NCBI GenBank assembly: GCA_964572225.1
Contig: CAZNFR010000003.1
Location: forward strand, 15,371-79,370
Reading direction: 5' to 3'
Source of the DNA: CAZNFR01 sp964572225
GTDB lineage: Bacteria; Bacteroidota; Bacteroidia; Bacteroidales; GCA-2748055
DNA length: 64,000 bases
Shown here: in pieces, positions 18,183 through 27,170 of the stretch
Layout of the letters: each line of letters starts with the position of its first letter
How positions within the stretch are numbered: position 1 is the stretch's first letter
The notes under the pieces: generated by a model
What the model was told of the DNA's origin: nothing
Seen by the model: only the letters and a program-made list of their open reading frames with translations
The model's database searches: none
Made by a program: the position numbers and the translations under genes

Positions 18183-19733
18183 ATGCTGGTAAAAACAAAT
18201 GGCAGTTCTGTCTATGGGATTGATGCGACTTCGATTACCGTTGAGGTCAACATCACTCAGGGAGTAAAATTTTTTATTGTGGGTCTTGCTGATAATGCAG
18301 TAAAGGAAAGTCAGCAAAGAATCGAATCTGCCATTCGTACCATTGGTTTTTCCTGGCCGGGCAAGCGGATCGTAGTAAATCTGGCGCCTGCAGATATCCG
18401 GAAGGAGGGTTCGGCTTACGATTTGCCGCTGGCTGTGGGTGTGCTTGCAGCCTCAGGCCAGATTAGCAGTCAACACCTCAGTGATTATGTACTGATGGGT
18501 GAATTGTCACTCGATGGCAGCCTTCAGAAAATCAAGGGGGTATTGCCGATGGCTCTGAAGGCAAAAGCAGACAGGTTCAGGGGATTTATCCTGCCTGCGG
18601 ACAATGCATTGGAAGCCGCTGTGGTTGAAGGACTGGAGGTGATCGCCGTGGATAACCTTCTGGAGGTGATCGGATTTCTGAACGGAGGGCTGGAACTGAG
18701 TCCTGTAAAGGTAGATCCAGGGAAAGAGTTTTATGAAAAAGCTGCATCCTTCGACAATGACTTTTTAGAGGTAAAGGGGCAGGAAAACGTAAAACGTGCT
18801 CTGGAGATTGCCGCGGCAGGCTCTCATAATTTACTCATGATCGGCCCGCCCGGTGCAGGGAAAACCATGCTGGCAAAGAGAATCCCGACCATATTGCCCC
18901 CTCTGACTATCACTGAGGCATTGGAAACTACCAAAATACATTCAGTAGCAGGAAAACTGGGTAGGGAGAACTCCCTTATGACTCGAAGACCCTTCCGCAG
19001 TCCCCACCACACCATATCGGATGTGGCCCTTGTGGGTGGGGGGAATTATCCTCAACCCGGTGAAATTTCCCTGGCACATAACGGGGTATTATTTCTTGAT
19101 GAACTCCCTGAATTTAAGCGAAATGTCCTTGAGGTCCTCAGACAACCCCTGGAAGATAGGGTTATCAGTATTTCCCGTGCCAAATTCACCATCGAATATC
19201 CCAGCAGTTTCATGATGGTCTCCAGCATGAATCCCTGTCCGTGCGGATATTACAACCATCCCGAGAAAACCTGCCAATGCGGTCCGGGCCTGGTGAAAAA
19301 ATACCTCAACAGGATCTCGGGTCCGTTAATGGACCGGATTGATATCCATATCGAGATCATTCCTGTTCCTTTCCGCGACCTAAACCGGCTAAGGGAAGCA
19401 GAAAACAGTGAGTCCATCAGGGAGAGGGTTATGAAAGCAAGGGAAATTCAGAATCAGAGGTACAGAGGCGAAAAAGGCATCCATAGCAATTCACAAATGA
19501 ATTCCAGGATGATCCGAACTTACTGCCGACTCGATGAGCCCTCAGCAGCCATTCTGAAAAACGCCATGGAGAGGCTGGGTTTTTCAGCACGGGCGTATGA
19601 TCGTATTCTTAAGGTATCCCGAACCATTGCCGATCTGGATGAAAGCAGGGAGATTGGAGCCCAACATATTGCCGAGGCGGTAAATTATAGAAATCTCGAC
19701 CGGGAGAGCTGGGCAGGAAATGCTTTTCCGTAA
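18183..19733 (+). CDS. yifB: YifB/ComM family Mg-chelatase-like AAA+ ATPase
   Basis: 516 residues. The N-terminal Lon-like/ChlI domain begins MLVKTNGSSVYGIDA, the canonical family start. A Walker A motif (GPPGAGKTMLAKR) and a Walker B-like GVLFLDELPEF follow. Cysteines in NPCPCGYYNHPEKTCQCGP form the family's zinc-binding insert. The C-terminal helical domain contains GFSARAYDRILKVSRTIADL. In naturally competent bacteria ComM is a helicase that promotes branch migration during transformation; whether that applies here is unknown. It is divergent from the histidine kinase with 149 bp between. Confidence 0.93.
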   Translation: MLVKTNGSSVYGIDATSITVEVNITQGVKFFIVGLADNAVKESQQRIESAIRTIGFSWPGKRIVVNLAPADIRKEGSAYDLPLAVGVLAASGQISSQHLSDYVLMGELSLDGSLQKIKGVLPMALKAKADRFRGFILPADNALEAAVVEGLEVIAVDNLLEVIGFLNGGLELSPVKVDPGKEFYEKAASFDNDFLEVKGQENVKRALEIAAAGSHNLLMIGPPGAGKTMLAKRIPTILPPLTITEALETTKIHSVAGKLGRENSLMTRRPFRSPHHTISDVALVGGGNYPQPGEISLAHNGVLFLDELPEFKRNVLEVLRQPLEDRVISISRAKFTIEYPSSFMMVSSMNPCPCGYYNHPEKTCQCGPGLVKKYLNRISGPLMDRIDIHIEIIPVPFRDLNRLREAENSESIRERVMKAREIQNQRYRGEKGIHSNSQMNSRMIRTYCRLDEPSAAILKNAMERLGFSARAYDRILKVSRTIADLDESREIGAQHIAEAVNYRNLDRESWAGNAFP

Positions 19734-19774
19734 CTTGGCAGGATAATTGTATTATCCATCGGTTCGGAGGAAAT

Positions 19775-21394
19775 ATGACAAAAAGGATTGTTATCGTATG
19801 GTTTACAGTTGTGGCTGCTTTCCAGGGATTAGGTGCCCAGTACAGTTTTCTGGAAAGTGCGCTGGTTAACAACAACCTGGATAGCCTGAAAACTTTTGTT
19901 CGTGCAAATCCGGTAAACGGCTATTACGGGAAAAAACAAGTTACTCCTCTGTCCATGGCCGTTTTACTCAACAAGCCCGAAGGAATTAAATACCTTCTTA
20001 AAAAAGGAGCCGATCCCGACCAGTTCAGCTCCAATTTCACTCCCCTGATGTATGCAGTTATCCAGGGTAATAAATCCGTCACCGAATTACTGCTGTTGAA
20101 CGATGCCAATGTAAATATTAAAAACTCGGGAGGGAACACTGCTCTGATCTATGCCGCCGGAAACGGCCACACCGATATCGTAAGACTCCTTCTGTCGGCC
20201 GGAGCAAGCGCTGAATTAAAAAATGATAACCGACAGGATGCACTCCACTTCGCCAGATTAAATCATCATGCAGAAACTGCCTATATTTTGAGAGCGAAAC
20301 TTGTGGCTCTAGGCAAACTTAAATCCGACGCCTTTTACGACGGGCCTCACGTTTTTTGGATCAACCCGGAAAAATTTAAGGCCTCATTTTACCGTTTTGA
20401 CCCCAAAAACTATGTCCTGCACCAAAAAATTCATACCTTCAGGTTAAAAAATGAAGCCCATATTCTTCAAAACCCATTTTTCGATACCGCGCAGTACAGG
20501 GTCCCGGGAAGCTATGAGGCTCCTGAATCAACCTTCAACGGGATCGATGAAATCCTTGTTATCGGCGATATTCATGGTAGCTACATGGAATTTAAAGAAC
20601 TTCTGATCAACAATGCCGTGATGGATGGTGCAGCCCGGTGGACCTTTGAGAAGGGTCACCTGGTTCTTCTCGGAGATCTGCTTGACAGAGGCGACGGGGT
20701 AACCGAATCTTTGTGGCTAATCCAGGATCTCAGCAGACAAGCATCGGATGCAGGCGGTAAGGTCCATTTCCTGTTAGGAAACCATGAAATTATGACCATT
20801 ACCGGGGATCACCGGTATATCAGCGATAAGTATTTTATCCTATCTCAAAAAACCCAAAAGAACTACTTCGAATTCTTTTCCATAGAAACCGAATTGGGTA
20901 GATTTCTGCGAAACCAGAATACAATAGTGAAAATCAACGATCTGATTTTTGTTCATGGAGGAATTTCCCCTTCCGTCTTGAATCTTGAAATGCCATTGCC
21001 CCTTATCAACGAAAAAATCCGTCTCTTCCTCTCCGGTCAGGACACGCTAACCCCTGAATCTCGTGAAAAACTGATCTTCGGGCCGGAAAGTCCGTTCTGG
21101 TACCGGGGTTACCTTTTTAATACTCCCGAATTTCCGGGAATCACCAGGGCTGAAGTAGATCAAACCCTGCAAATGTTTGACGCGCAAAGGATTATTTTTG
21201 CCCATACCGAAGGGGACCACTTCCGTTTCCAATTCGGTAACCGTTTAATTTGTGTGGATGTTCCCATGCGAAGCAGGGAAAATATTGAAAAAGCCCTTCT
21301 GATCTCAAATAACCAATATTACCTTATCTACCAGGATGGCAGCCGGAAGATCCTGGATCTGAAAAAGGACATCCCCAAATGTACGGATTTGTAA
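19775..21394 (+). CDS. Exported ankyrin-repeat / PPP-family phosphoesterase fusion
   Basis: 539 residues. A signal peptide (hydrophobic IVIVWFTVVAAFQGLGAQ) is followed by about four ankyrin repeats at ~38-175 (for example TPLMYAVIQGNKSVTELLL and TALIYAAGNGHTDIVRLLL). A Shewanella-like PPP phosphatase domain follows at ~255-515. All six expected metal ligands can be located: D265 and H267 in GDIHG, D301 in GDLLDRG, N336/H337 in GNHE, H394 in FVHGGI and H477 in FAHTE. It is therefore probably an active periplasmic or surface phosphatase, on protein or small-molecule substrates, with ankyrin repeats as the docking module. A clear Shine-Dalgarno GGAGG sits at 19766-19770, unusual among its neighbours. 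The next gene encodes a kinase-fold-like exported protein. Confidence 0.82.
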   Translation: MTKRIVIVWFTVVAAFQGLGAQYSFLESALVNNNLDSLKTFVRANPVNGYYGKKQVTPLSMAVLLNKPEGIKYLLKKGADPDQFSSNFTPLMYAVIQGNKSVTELLLLNDANVNIKNSGGNTALIYAAGNGHTDIVRLLLSAGASAELKNDNRQDALHFARLNHHAETAYILRAKLVALGKLKSDAFYDGPHVFWINPEKFKASFYRFDPKNYVLHQKIHTFRLKNEAHILQNPFFDTAQYRVPGSYEAPESTFNGIDEILVIGDIHGSYMEFKELLINNAVMDGAARWTFEKGHLVLLGDLLDRGDGVTESLWLIQDLSRQASDAGGKVHFLLGNHEIMTITGDHRYISDKYFILSQKTQKNYFEFFSIETELGRFLRNQNTIVKINDLIFVHGGISPSVLNLEMPLPLINEKIRLFLSGQDTLTPESREKLIFGPESPFWYRGYLFNTPEFPGITRAEVDQTLQMFDAQRIIFAHTEGDHFRFQFGNRLICVDVPMRSRENIEKALLISNNQYYLIYQDGSRKILDLKKDIPKCTDL

Positions 21395-21524
21395 CAGACC
21401 TGTACGAAATCGTTCAGTTTCAAATTGCATTCTATAAAATATCCCACTCATTATCAGTAAATAAAACATAGTGGCATTTTTTTGGAAGCATTCTCAAAGG
21501 AGCAGACAACCCGGAGGATAAAAG

Positions 21525-22616
21525 ATGAAAATCCCAAAACACATCCTTTTATGCATACTTGCCCTGACCGTGTACCCCCTATTCGCAAACAGTGATTCTC
21601 TGTCCCCGAAAGAAGATCTCATTCCTGAAAAGGAATTTCCTCTTTTTCAAAGCGATGAAATACTTAACATCATATTGTATTGTACAGATTTAAAATTGGT
21701 TCTAAGGGATAATGGAAAAGAACCTGAGGAGCATGAAGCTTTGCTTTCCGTGATCGATAAAAATGGAGAACCTTCAGATTTTCAGGTGAAGATCCAAACC
21801 CGTGGAGACTTCCGGAAAAAATCGGGAAATTGCGGATTTCCTCCTTTGAGAGTGAATTTTGATAAAGACCAGGTGGAAAACACCCTGTTTGAGAATCAAA
21901 ATAAGTTAAAACTGGTTACCCATTGCAGGAACTTTCCCTCAGATTTCGATCAGCATGTGATCAAGGAATATCTGGTTTACAAAATGTATAACCGGATGAC
22001 CGATAATAGTTTTAGGGTAAGGCTCGCCAGGATCAATTATGTGGATGCTAAAGGATGGAAGCAACCCCTGGAACGCTATGCCTTTTTCATCGAAGATACA
22101 CGTGATGTGGCAGAAAGAACCAGTCATACTCATGTAAAGGCGAACAGCATCCCACAGGAATACACCGATGAATATCACGAAACCCTTATGTCCATGTTTC
22201 AATTCATGGTCGGAAATACCGACTGGAGCATAAAACAAAGACATAATATCAAACTCCTTTATGAAACCCCGGAGGATAATCCGATTCCGGTTCCTTACGA
22301 TTTTGACTGGACCGGATTCGTAAATCCACCTTATGCAAAACCTTCGGATATTCTAAATATTAAATCGGTGGAAGAAAGACTATACCGCGGCTATGAAAGA
22401 TCCAACGGATTATTTTTAAAGGTAATCAATGAGCTGCGATCCAATCAGGAGGCTTTCTATACCCTGATCACGGAATCTCCTCTTGATGAGAAAAACAAAA
22501 AGAACTGCAGACAATATCTTGATTCCTTCTTCACTTCCATCTCTGATCCGGGTTTTATTCAGAGAGAGATCATTCTACAAAGCCGTAAGAGTCCTGATGC
22601 GTATTACGGCAAATAA
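21525..22616 (+). CDS. Exported CotH-kinase-like protein
   Basis: 363 residues with a signal peptide (ILLCILALTVYPLFANS). I do not recognise a named family with certainty, but the motif layout resembles the CotH/atypical-kinase fold. A substrate-side RG motif occurs in KIQTRGDFRKKSGNCGFPP (~89-107). A catalytic-loop-like GNTDW (D233) is followed by HN at 240-241, and a metal-binding-like PYDFDW (D259/D261) comes next. CotH proteins phosphorylate proteins using the same D...HN...DxD arrangement. A Shine-Dalgarno GGAGG lies at 21513-21517, like the upstream phosphatase gene 130 bp away, which suggests the two belong together. Kinase activity is an inference. Confidence 0.55.
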   Translation: MKIPKHILLCILALTVYPLFANSDSLSPKEDLIPEKEFPLFQSDEILNIILYCTDLKLVLRDNGKEPEEHEALLSVIDKNGEPSDFQVKIQTRGDFRKKSGNCGFPPLRVNFDKDQVENTLFENQNKLKLVTHCRNFPSDFDQHVIKEYLVYKMYNRMTDNSFRVRLARINYVDAKGWKQPLERYAFFIEDTRDVAERTSHTHVKANSIPQEYTDEYHETLMSMFQFMVGNTDWSIKQRHNIKLLYETPEDNPIPVPYDFDWTGFVNPPYAKPSDILNIKSVEERLYRGYERSNGLFLKVINELRSNQEAFYTLITESPLDEKNKKNCRQYLDSFFTSISDPGFIQREIILQSRKSPDAYYGK

Positions 22617-22746
22617 CCCATTTCGAAATTTCCGTTTTCCTATCCTTTTTATAAAAGCCTTTCCAGATCTTATCAACCTTGTTCTGATAACCGGAAATAT
22701 CTATATTTTTTGATAGTTCGATTTGATGAAAACTTGAGCCCCTACC

Positions 22747-22778
22747 TTGATTATCCCAAAGTTTTTTATATATCTTTA
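22747..22778 (+). promoter_or_regulatory. Candidate promoter of the membrane pyrophosphatase
   Basis: TTG (22747-22749), a 21-nt spacer and TATCTTTA (22771-22778), a 7/8 match to the Bacteroidota -7 element. It would give a leader of about 105 nt before the ATG at 22890. The rest of 22617-22889 holds nothing else I can identify. Confidence 0.45.
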
Positions 22779-22889
22779 CGGCTTTAAAAACTACGACCCT
22801 GTGCATCTTTCTACCATGAAATCAGATATTTCCCGACACAATACAATAGTAATTGCTAAACTTATCTATTTAACTTAAAAGTAAAACTC

Positions 22890-25220
22890 ATGGAAGCTCT
22901 TAATGTAATGCAGGTAAACACCGTAAATGCGACGACCAGTTCATTCTGGTTCATCCCGTTTGCCTCTGTTCTTGCACTTATTTTTGCCTGGATCTTCTTC
23001 AAAGCATTGATGAGGAATTCAGAAGGAAATGACAGAATGATTGAAATTGCCAGGTATGTCCGCGAAGGAGCAATGGCTTACCTTAACCGCCAATACCGGG
23101 TTGTGGCCATCGTTTTCCTTGTTCTTCTGATTCTGCTTACCATCCTGGCTTATTTTAAAATTCAGAACCCTTTTGTTCCAATCGCCTTTCTGACCGGTGG
23201 TTTCTTTTCAGGTTTGTGCGGTTACCTTGGGATGAGAACGGCTACCTATGCCAGCGCACGTACCGCTCACGGTGCTTCTCAGTCACTCAACAAAGGACTT
23301 CAGATTGCCTTCAGAAGTGGTGCGGTAATGGGGCTGGTTGTGGTTGGATTTGCTCTTCTTGACATTTCCTTGTGGTATATTATCCTAACCAAGCTGGTTT
23401 ATACTCCCGATCATATGGTGAACGGACTGTCTTTCCTCGGACTCGATTTCGTTCATGAGGGCACCACTCAGCATGAAAAAATGGTTGAGATTACAGCCAC
23501 CATGCTTACCTTCGGTATGGGAGCGTCTACCCAGGCTCTCTTTGCCCGTGTTGGAGGAGGTATCTACACCAAAGCTGCCGATGTCGGAGCAGATCTCGTA
23601 GGTAAGGTTGAAGCAGGAATCCCCGAAGACGATCCGAGAAATCCGGCCACAATTGCCGATAACGTGGGAGATAATGTGGGCGATGTGGCAGGTATGGGTG
23701 CCGATCTTTATGAATCCTATGCCGGTTCCATTTTAGCTACCGCAGCCCTGGGAGCTGCTCTTCCCGGACTTGCCGGAGAGGAACAGATCACCAAAATAGT
23801 TGCTCCAATGATGATCGCAGGTATCGGAATTATCTTTTCCATCCTTGGAATTTTCATGGTTCGTGCCAAAGAATCCGCCACACAGAAAAACCTTCTGAAT
23901 GCCCTCCTTCTTGGAACCGGGGGTAGTTCTGTACTTATCCTCGGTGCCATGGCAGTCATGGCTTATATCGATTGGATTTCCTGGGGAGTATTTGGATCTG
24001 TGGTTGCCGGGTTGGTTGCCGGAGTTGTGATTGGCCAGGCTACCGAATATTTTACTTCAGATGAATACAAACCCACCAAAGGAATTGCAGGTCAGGCACA
24101 ACAGGGTCCTGCAACAACCATTATTGACGGTATGGCCGTCGGTATGTTCTCAACCTGGATCCCTGTGGTAACCATCACCCTGGGTATTATCGTCGCATTC
24201 TGGTCGGCTGGCGGTTTCACCAATTTTGCCAGCGGAGTTTACGGAATCGGATTCGCGGCCGTGGGTATGCTTTCAACCCTGGGTATTACTCTTGCTACCG
24301 ATGCCTTTGGACCTATTGCAGACAACGCAGGTGGAAATGCGGAAATGTCTGAACTTCCTCCCGAAGTCAGAGAAAGAACCGATGCACTCGACATGCTGGG
24401 TAATACTACCGCAGCTACGGGTAAAGGATTTGCCATTGGTTCTGCAGCTCTTACCGCCATGGCCTTATTGGCAGCCTATATGGAAGAAGTAAAACTTTGG
24501 ATAGGGAAGATTGCCGATACTGCCGGGGAAGGCATCAAGCAAGTGGGTGATGTTATCTTCTATACCGGTGCCGAAGCTCCTATGGTTGCCGAAGGCCAGA
24601 AGGCAGTAGCCGTAGCCGGTGCACATATTCAGGATTTCGTAGATGCGTATAACCTCTCCATTTTCAATCCAATGCTTTTGGGTGGGATCTTCATGGGATC
24701 TATGATGGCCTTTGTATTCTGCGCCATGACCATGAAAGCTGTGGGCCGCGCTGCAGGTGCCATGGTTGACGAGGTTAGAAGACAATTCAGGGAAATGCCC
24801 GGCATCATGAAAGGAGAACAAACTCCGGAATATGCAAAATGCGTGGAAATTTCAACCAAGGGTGCACAAAAAGAAATGGTGGTGCCCTCCATAATTGCCA
24901 TCGTTGTTCCCATTCTCATCGGGGTCATCCTGGGTGTTGCAGGTGTTGTCGGACTGCTTGCAGGCGGACTAACCACCGGATTCACCCTGGCGGTAATGCT
25001 CAACAATGCAGGTGGAGCATGGGATAATGCCAAGAAATACATTGAAAAAGGAAACTACGGCGGAAAAGGAAGTGAAGCCCATAAGGCTAGCGTGGTTGGA
25101 GATACCGTAGGGGATCCTTTCAAGGATACCTCAGGCCCTTCCCTCAACATTCTTATCAAACTTATGACCATGGTTTCTGTGGTAATGACCGGTTTAACGG
25201 TTGCAACCGCGGTTCTGTAA
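22890..25220 (+). CDS. hppA: Membrane-bound ion-translocating pyrophosphatase
   Basis: A 776-residue polytopic inner-membrane protein that couples PPi hydrolysis to H+ and/or Na+ export. The catalytic loop is intact (DVGADLVGKVEAGIPEDDPR, then NVGDNVGDVAGMGADLYES). The C-terminal pair GDTVGDPFKDTSGPSLNIL is also present. The K+-dependence signature GNTTAATGKG has Ala508 and Gly511 where K+-independent enzymes have Lys and Thr, so this should be the K+-dependent class. H+ versus Na+ specificity cannot be decided by eye. Together with the PPi-signature phosphofructokinases at 38964 and 40357 it points to PPi as an energy currency. Confidence 0.95.
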   Translation: MEALNVMQVNTVNATTSSFWFIPFASVLALIFAWIFFKALMRNSEGNDRMIEIARYVREGAMAYLNRQYRVVAIVFLVLLILLTILAYFKIQNPFVPIAFLTGGFFSGLCGYLGMRTATYASARTAHGASQSLNKGLQIAFRSGAVMGLVVVGFALLDISLWYIILTKLVYTPDHMVNGLSFLGLDFVHEGTTQHEKMVEITATMLTFGMGASTQALFARVGGGIYTKAADVGADLVGKVEAGIPEDDPRNPATIADNVGDNVGDVAGMGADLYESYAGSILATAALGAALPGLAGEEQITKIVAPMMIAGIGIIFSILGIFMVRAKESATQKNLLNALLLGTGGSSVLILGAMAVMAYIDWISWGVFGSVVAGLVAGVVIGQATEYFTSDEYKPTKGIAGQAQQGPATTIIDGMAVGMFSTWIPVVTITLGIIVAFWSAGGFTNFASGVYGIGFAAVGMLSTLGITLATDAFGPIADNAGGNAEMSELPPEVRERTDALDMLGNTTAATGKGFAIGSAALTAMALLAAYMEEVKLWIGKIADTAGEGIKQVGDVIFYTGAEAPMVAEGQKAVAVAGAHIQDFVDAYNLSIFNPMLLGGIFMGSMMAFVFCAMTMKAVGRAAGAMVDEVRRQFREMPGIMKGEQTPEYAKCVEISTKGAQKEMVVPSIIAIVVPILIGVILGVAGVVGLLAGGLTTGFTLAVMLNNAGGAWDNAKKYIEKGNYGGKGSEAHKASVVGDTVGDPFKDTSGPSLNILIKLMTMVSVVMTGLTVATAVL

Positions 25221-25238
25221 AATATAACTGATTAACTG

Positions 25239-25268
25239 AAAAGGGATCCTGACAGGTTCCCTTTTTTT
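25239..25268. terminator. Rho-independent terminator after hppA
   Basis: Stem AAAAGGGATCC / GGTTCCCTTT (one mismatch, 5-nt loop) followed by a T-run on the plus strand at 25262-25268. The A-run on the other side lets it also serve the converging DUF6048 gene. Confidence 0.75.
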
Positions 25269-25959
25269 ATTTACCCTTACCTCCGATCAGATAGTAAAGC
25301 GAATAATTGAATCCAAATGCCGTAGGAGTTTTCCCTTTACCAAATCCGGGGGTATAAAGAGGAGCTATATTGAAATAATCGGAAGTATAGATTCTGAGCC
25401 TGCCTCTCAGGCTGAATCCTATAAAAAAATTGCTGAACAATTCCACCCTCAACCCTGCCACAGCCTCCAGCCAATGCGTATTTACTGCAGACTTACCATA
25501 AGAATCTGCATATTCCCCCCAGTATCCATGAGGAATACTGAAACTGCCAATCTCGGTATCATAGAGTGCCACCGAATACCGCAATCCCAGGTACATCATA
25601 TCATTTACACTATAGATCCCGGTATTCAGAATGTTATAATCCAGTCCGCCTCGCAGGTAAAACCCCCTGGATGTATAATCTATCCGGTTTGCCGAGGGAC
25701 CATAGGAGGTCCATCCTCCCTCAATAACCGGATAATAATCATCCCTTATTCGGATATCTGCAGAAAACTCAAAATTAACCCTTTCAGGTTCAAAATAATA
25801 CAGGGCCAGATTGGAAATGTCATATCCGAAACGTATTCCCACGGGTGACCCTTCCTGCGCCGAAAGGGACCGGGGCAAGCCCGGAAGGAGGAATAAGCTA
25901 AAGAAAAATGCGTATATGTTCCGTTTCAATTTCATTGACCTCTTCTTCTGTGATTTCAA
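25267..25959 (-). CDS. DUF6048-like outer-membrane beta-barrel protein
   Basis: 230 residues. A signal peptide (IYAFFFSLFLLPGLPRSLSAQ) is followed by alternating aromatic/hydrophobic strands rich in Tyr and Gly (GFYLRGGLDYNIL, MMYLGLRYSVALYD, FFIGFSLRGRLRIY), ending in FNYSLYYLIGGKGK. This is typical of a small Bacteroidota barrel. Resemblance to DUF6048 comes from memory of that family and its habitual pairing with a DUF6452 protein, which is exactly the upstream neighbour. The start at 25959 overlaps that gene by 62 nt; an ATG at 25935 is equally possible. Function unknown. Confidence 0.65.
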   Translation of the reverse strand: MKSQKKRSMKLKRNIYAFFFSLFLLPGLPRSLSAQEGSPVGIRFGYDISNLALYYFEPERVNFEFSADIRIRDDYYPVIEGGWTSYGPSANRIDYTSRGFYLRGGLDYNILNTGIYSVNDMMYLGLRYSVALYDTEIGSFSIPHGYWGEYADSYGKSAVNTHWLEAVAGLRVELFSNFFIGFSLRGRLRIYTSDYFNIAPLYTPGFGKGKTPTAFGFNYSLYYLIGGKGK

Positions 25960-26362
25960 GGGAATCAGAGACTACCTGCGGTAATTCCGCTTTGAGTATC
26001 CTATACTTCATCGCCAGTCCGCACTCATCGGAAATAAACTCAGGGATCCTTTCGTATATAACCGAAAATTCGGCCTGTGTTTCGTTCAGAATAACCACAA
26101 ATCTGCTGGTGTCACTTCCAGGATCCAGAGGGATCACCATAGACTGTACATTTCGTCTTCCATCAATAATCAGGCTATCTTCCCTACCCACTCCATATAC
26201 ATTCAAAGAATCCAAGATGCTGTCCCTGACTACTCCGTTTCTCAAAGTGTAAAACCCTACCTCAAAATGAACTTTCCTTTCATTTTCACAGTCGTAAAGA
26301 ATATCACATGCAAACCCGAAAACCAGGACGAATAGTGAGAATATAAGTATGGATCGCTTCAT
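25898..26362 (-). CDS. DUF6452-like lipoprotein
   Basis: 154 residues. A short signal sequence leads to a lipobox-like LVFGFAC (Cys ~19), so a lipoprotein is likely. The mature part is beta-rich with conserved-looking cysteines (LYDCENERKVHFEV; ISDECGLAMKYRI) and an acidic C-terminus. It overlaps the following DUF6048-like gene, implying coupled translation of a lipoprotein and a barrel that may work together in the outer membrane. Family assignment rests on this arrangement and overall look. A candidate promoter lies upstream at 26395-26428. Confidence 0.6.
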   Translation of the reverse strand: MKRSILIFSLFVLVFGFACDILYDCENERKVHFEVGFYTLRNGVVRDSILDSLNVYGVGREDSLIIDGRRNVQSMVIPLDPGSDTSRFVVILNETQAEFSVIYERIPEFISDECGLAMKYRILKAELPQVVSDSLEITEEEVNEIETEHIRIFL

Positions 26363-26394
26363 TTGCTGTGATTATAAGAAAAGAATTTCACCAG

Positions 26395-26428
26395 TAAAGC
26401 TAATAATCTTCGAAATATTCATGGCAAA
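26395..26428 (-). promoter_or_regulatory. Candidate promoter of the DUF6452/DUF6048 pair
   Basis: On the minus strand TTTG-N22-TAGCTTTA, 7/8 match to the -7 element, about 33 bp upstream of the ATG at 26362. Confidence 0.4.
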
Positions 26429-26519
26429 TTTCGAAAAATATTATTCAGGATTTAATCGGGTTTACTCCTCCGGTACTTTTGAAAAAAACTGGATTACCAT
26501 GATCAGGTATACCCGGGGA

Positions 26520-27089
26520 TCAGAAAAGATCCTTCTCAACAAACTCAATAAGAATATGGATAATTTTGATGTGAATTTCCTGTATCCGGTCTGAAAAGCC
26601 ATGATGACCGACCCGGATCTCCTGGTCTGCAAGTTCAGCCAGCAATCCCCCGTCCTTTCCCGTAAGAGCTACCACTCTCATTTCCCTTGCCCGGGCAAGT
26701 TTCACCGCATTGATCACATTGGCAGAGTTGCCGCTGGTGGAAATGGCCAGTACCGCATCCCCCGGATTTCCCAGGGCTTCAATAAATCGTGAAAAAATGG
26801 ATTCGAAACCGTAATCATTGGCAGCACAGGTAATATGGCTCGCATCCGATATTGCTATGGCGGGCAGACCCGGACGATCATTCCTGAACCTTCCGGTCAT
26901 TTCTTCCGCAAAGTGCATGGCATCACTCATAGATCCGCCGTTTCCGAAGGAAATAATTTTATTTCCGTTCCGGATCACATCCGCAAAGATAGCCCCTGCA
27001 TTTTCAATATTCCGGATGTTTTCCTCTTCTGAAATGAATTTTTTCAGCAGGTCAAATGCTTCATTCAGGCTTTCTTTGACTAAGCTCAT
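26520..27089 (-). CDS. gmhA: Sedoheptulose-7-phosphate isomerase (GmhA)
   Basis: A 189-residue single SIS-domain protein that converts sedoheptulose-7-phosphate to D-glycero-D-manno-heptose-7-phosphate for LPS core heptose. Landmark motifs: FGNGGSMSDAMHFAEEM (phosphosugar loop), ANDYGFESIFSRFIEA, and AISTSGNSANVINA. The C-terminal QEIHIKIIHILIEFVE supplies the family's conserved active-site Glu and His. Length matches GmhA. It is transcribed away from the K+ channel gene. Confidence 0.92.
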   Translation of the reverse strand: MSLVKESLNEAFDLLKKFISEEENIRNIENAGAIFADVIRNGNKIISFGNGGSMSDAMHFAEEMTGRFRNDRPGLPAIAISDASHITCAANDYGFESIFSRFIEALGNPGDAVLAISTSGNSANVINAVKLARAREMRVVALTGKDGGLLAELADQEIRVGHHGFSDRIQEIHIKIIHILIEFVEKDLF

Positions 27090-27111
27090 GGGATTGTCCG
27101 CAATACGGATA

Positions 27112-27144
27112 TTTGGTTTGAAAGTCCAAAATTCCTTATTTTTA
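27112..27144 (+). promoter_or_regulatory. Candidate promoter of the K+ channel gene
   Basis: TTTG (27112-27115), a 21-nt spacer and TATTTTTA (27137-27144), 7/8 match to the -7 element. The predicted leader to the ATG at 27171 is about 20 nt. Confidence 0.5.
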
Positions 27145-27170
27145 TTTAATTCTGAAAGGAAAATAGAAAA

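Noticed and set aside
22483..22806. Small ORFs on both strands around 22.5-22.8 kb
   Set aside because: They overlap the CotH-like gene end and the hppA promoter, with composition typical of chance frames.
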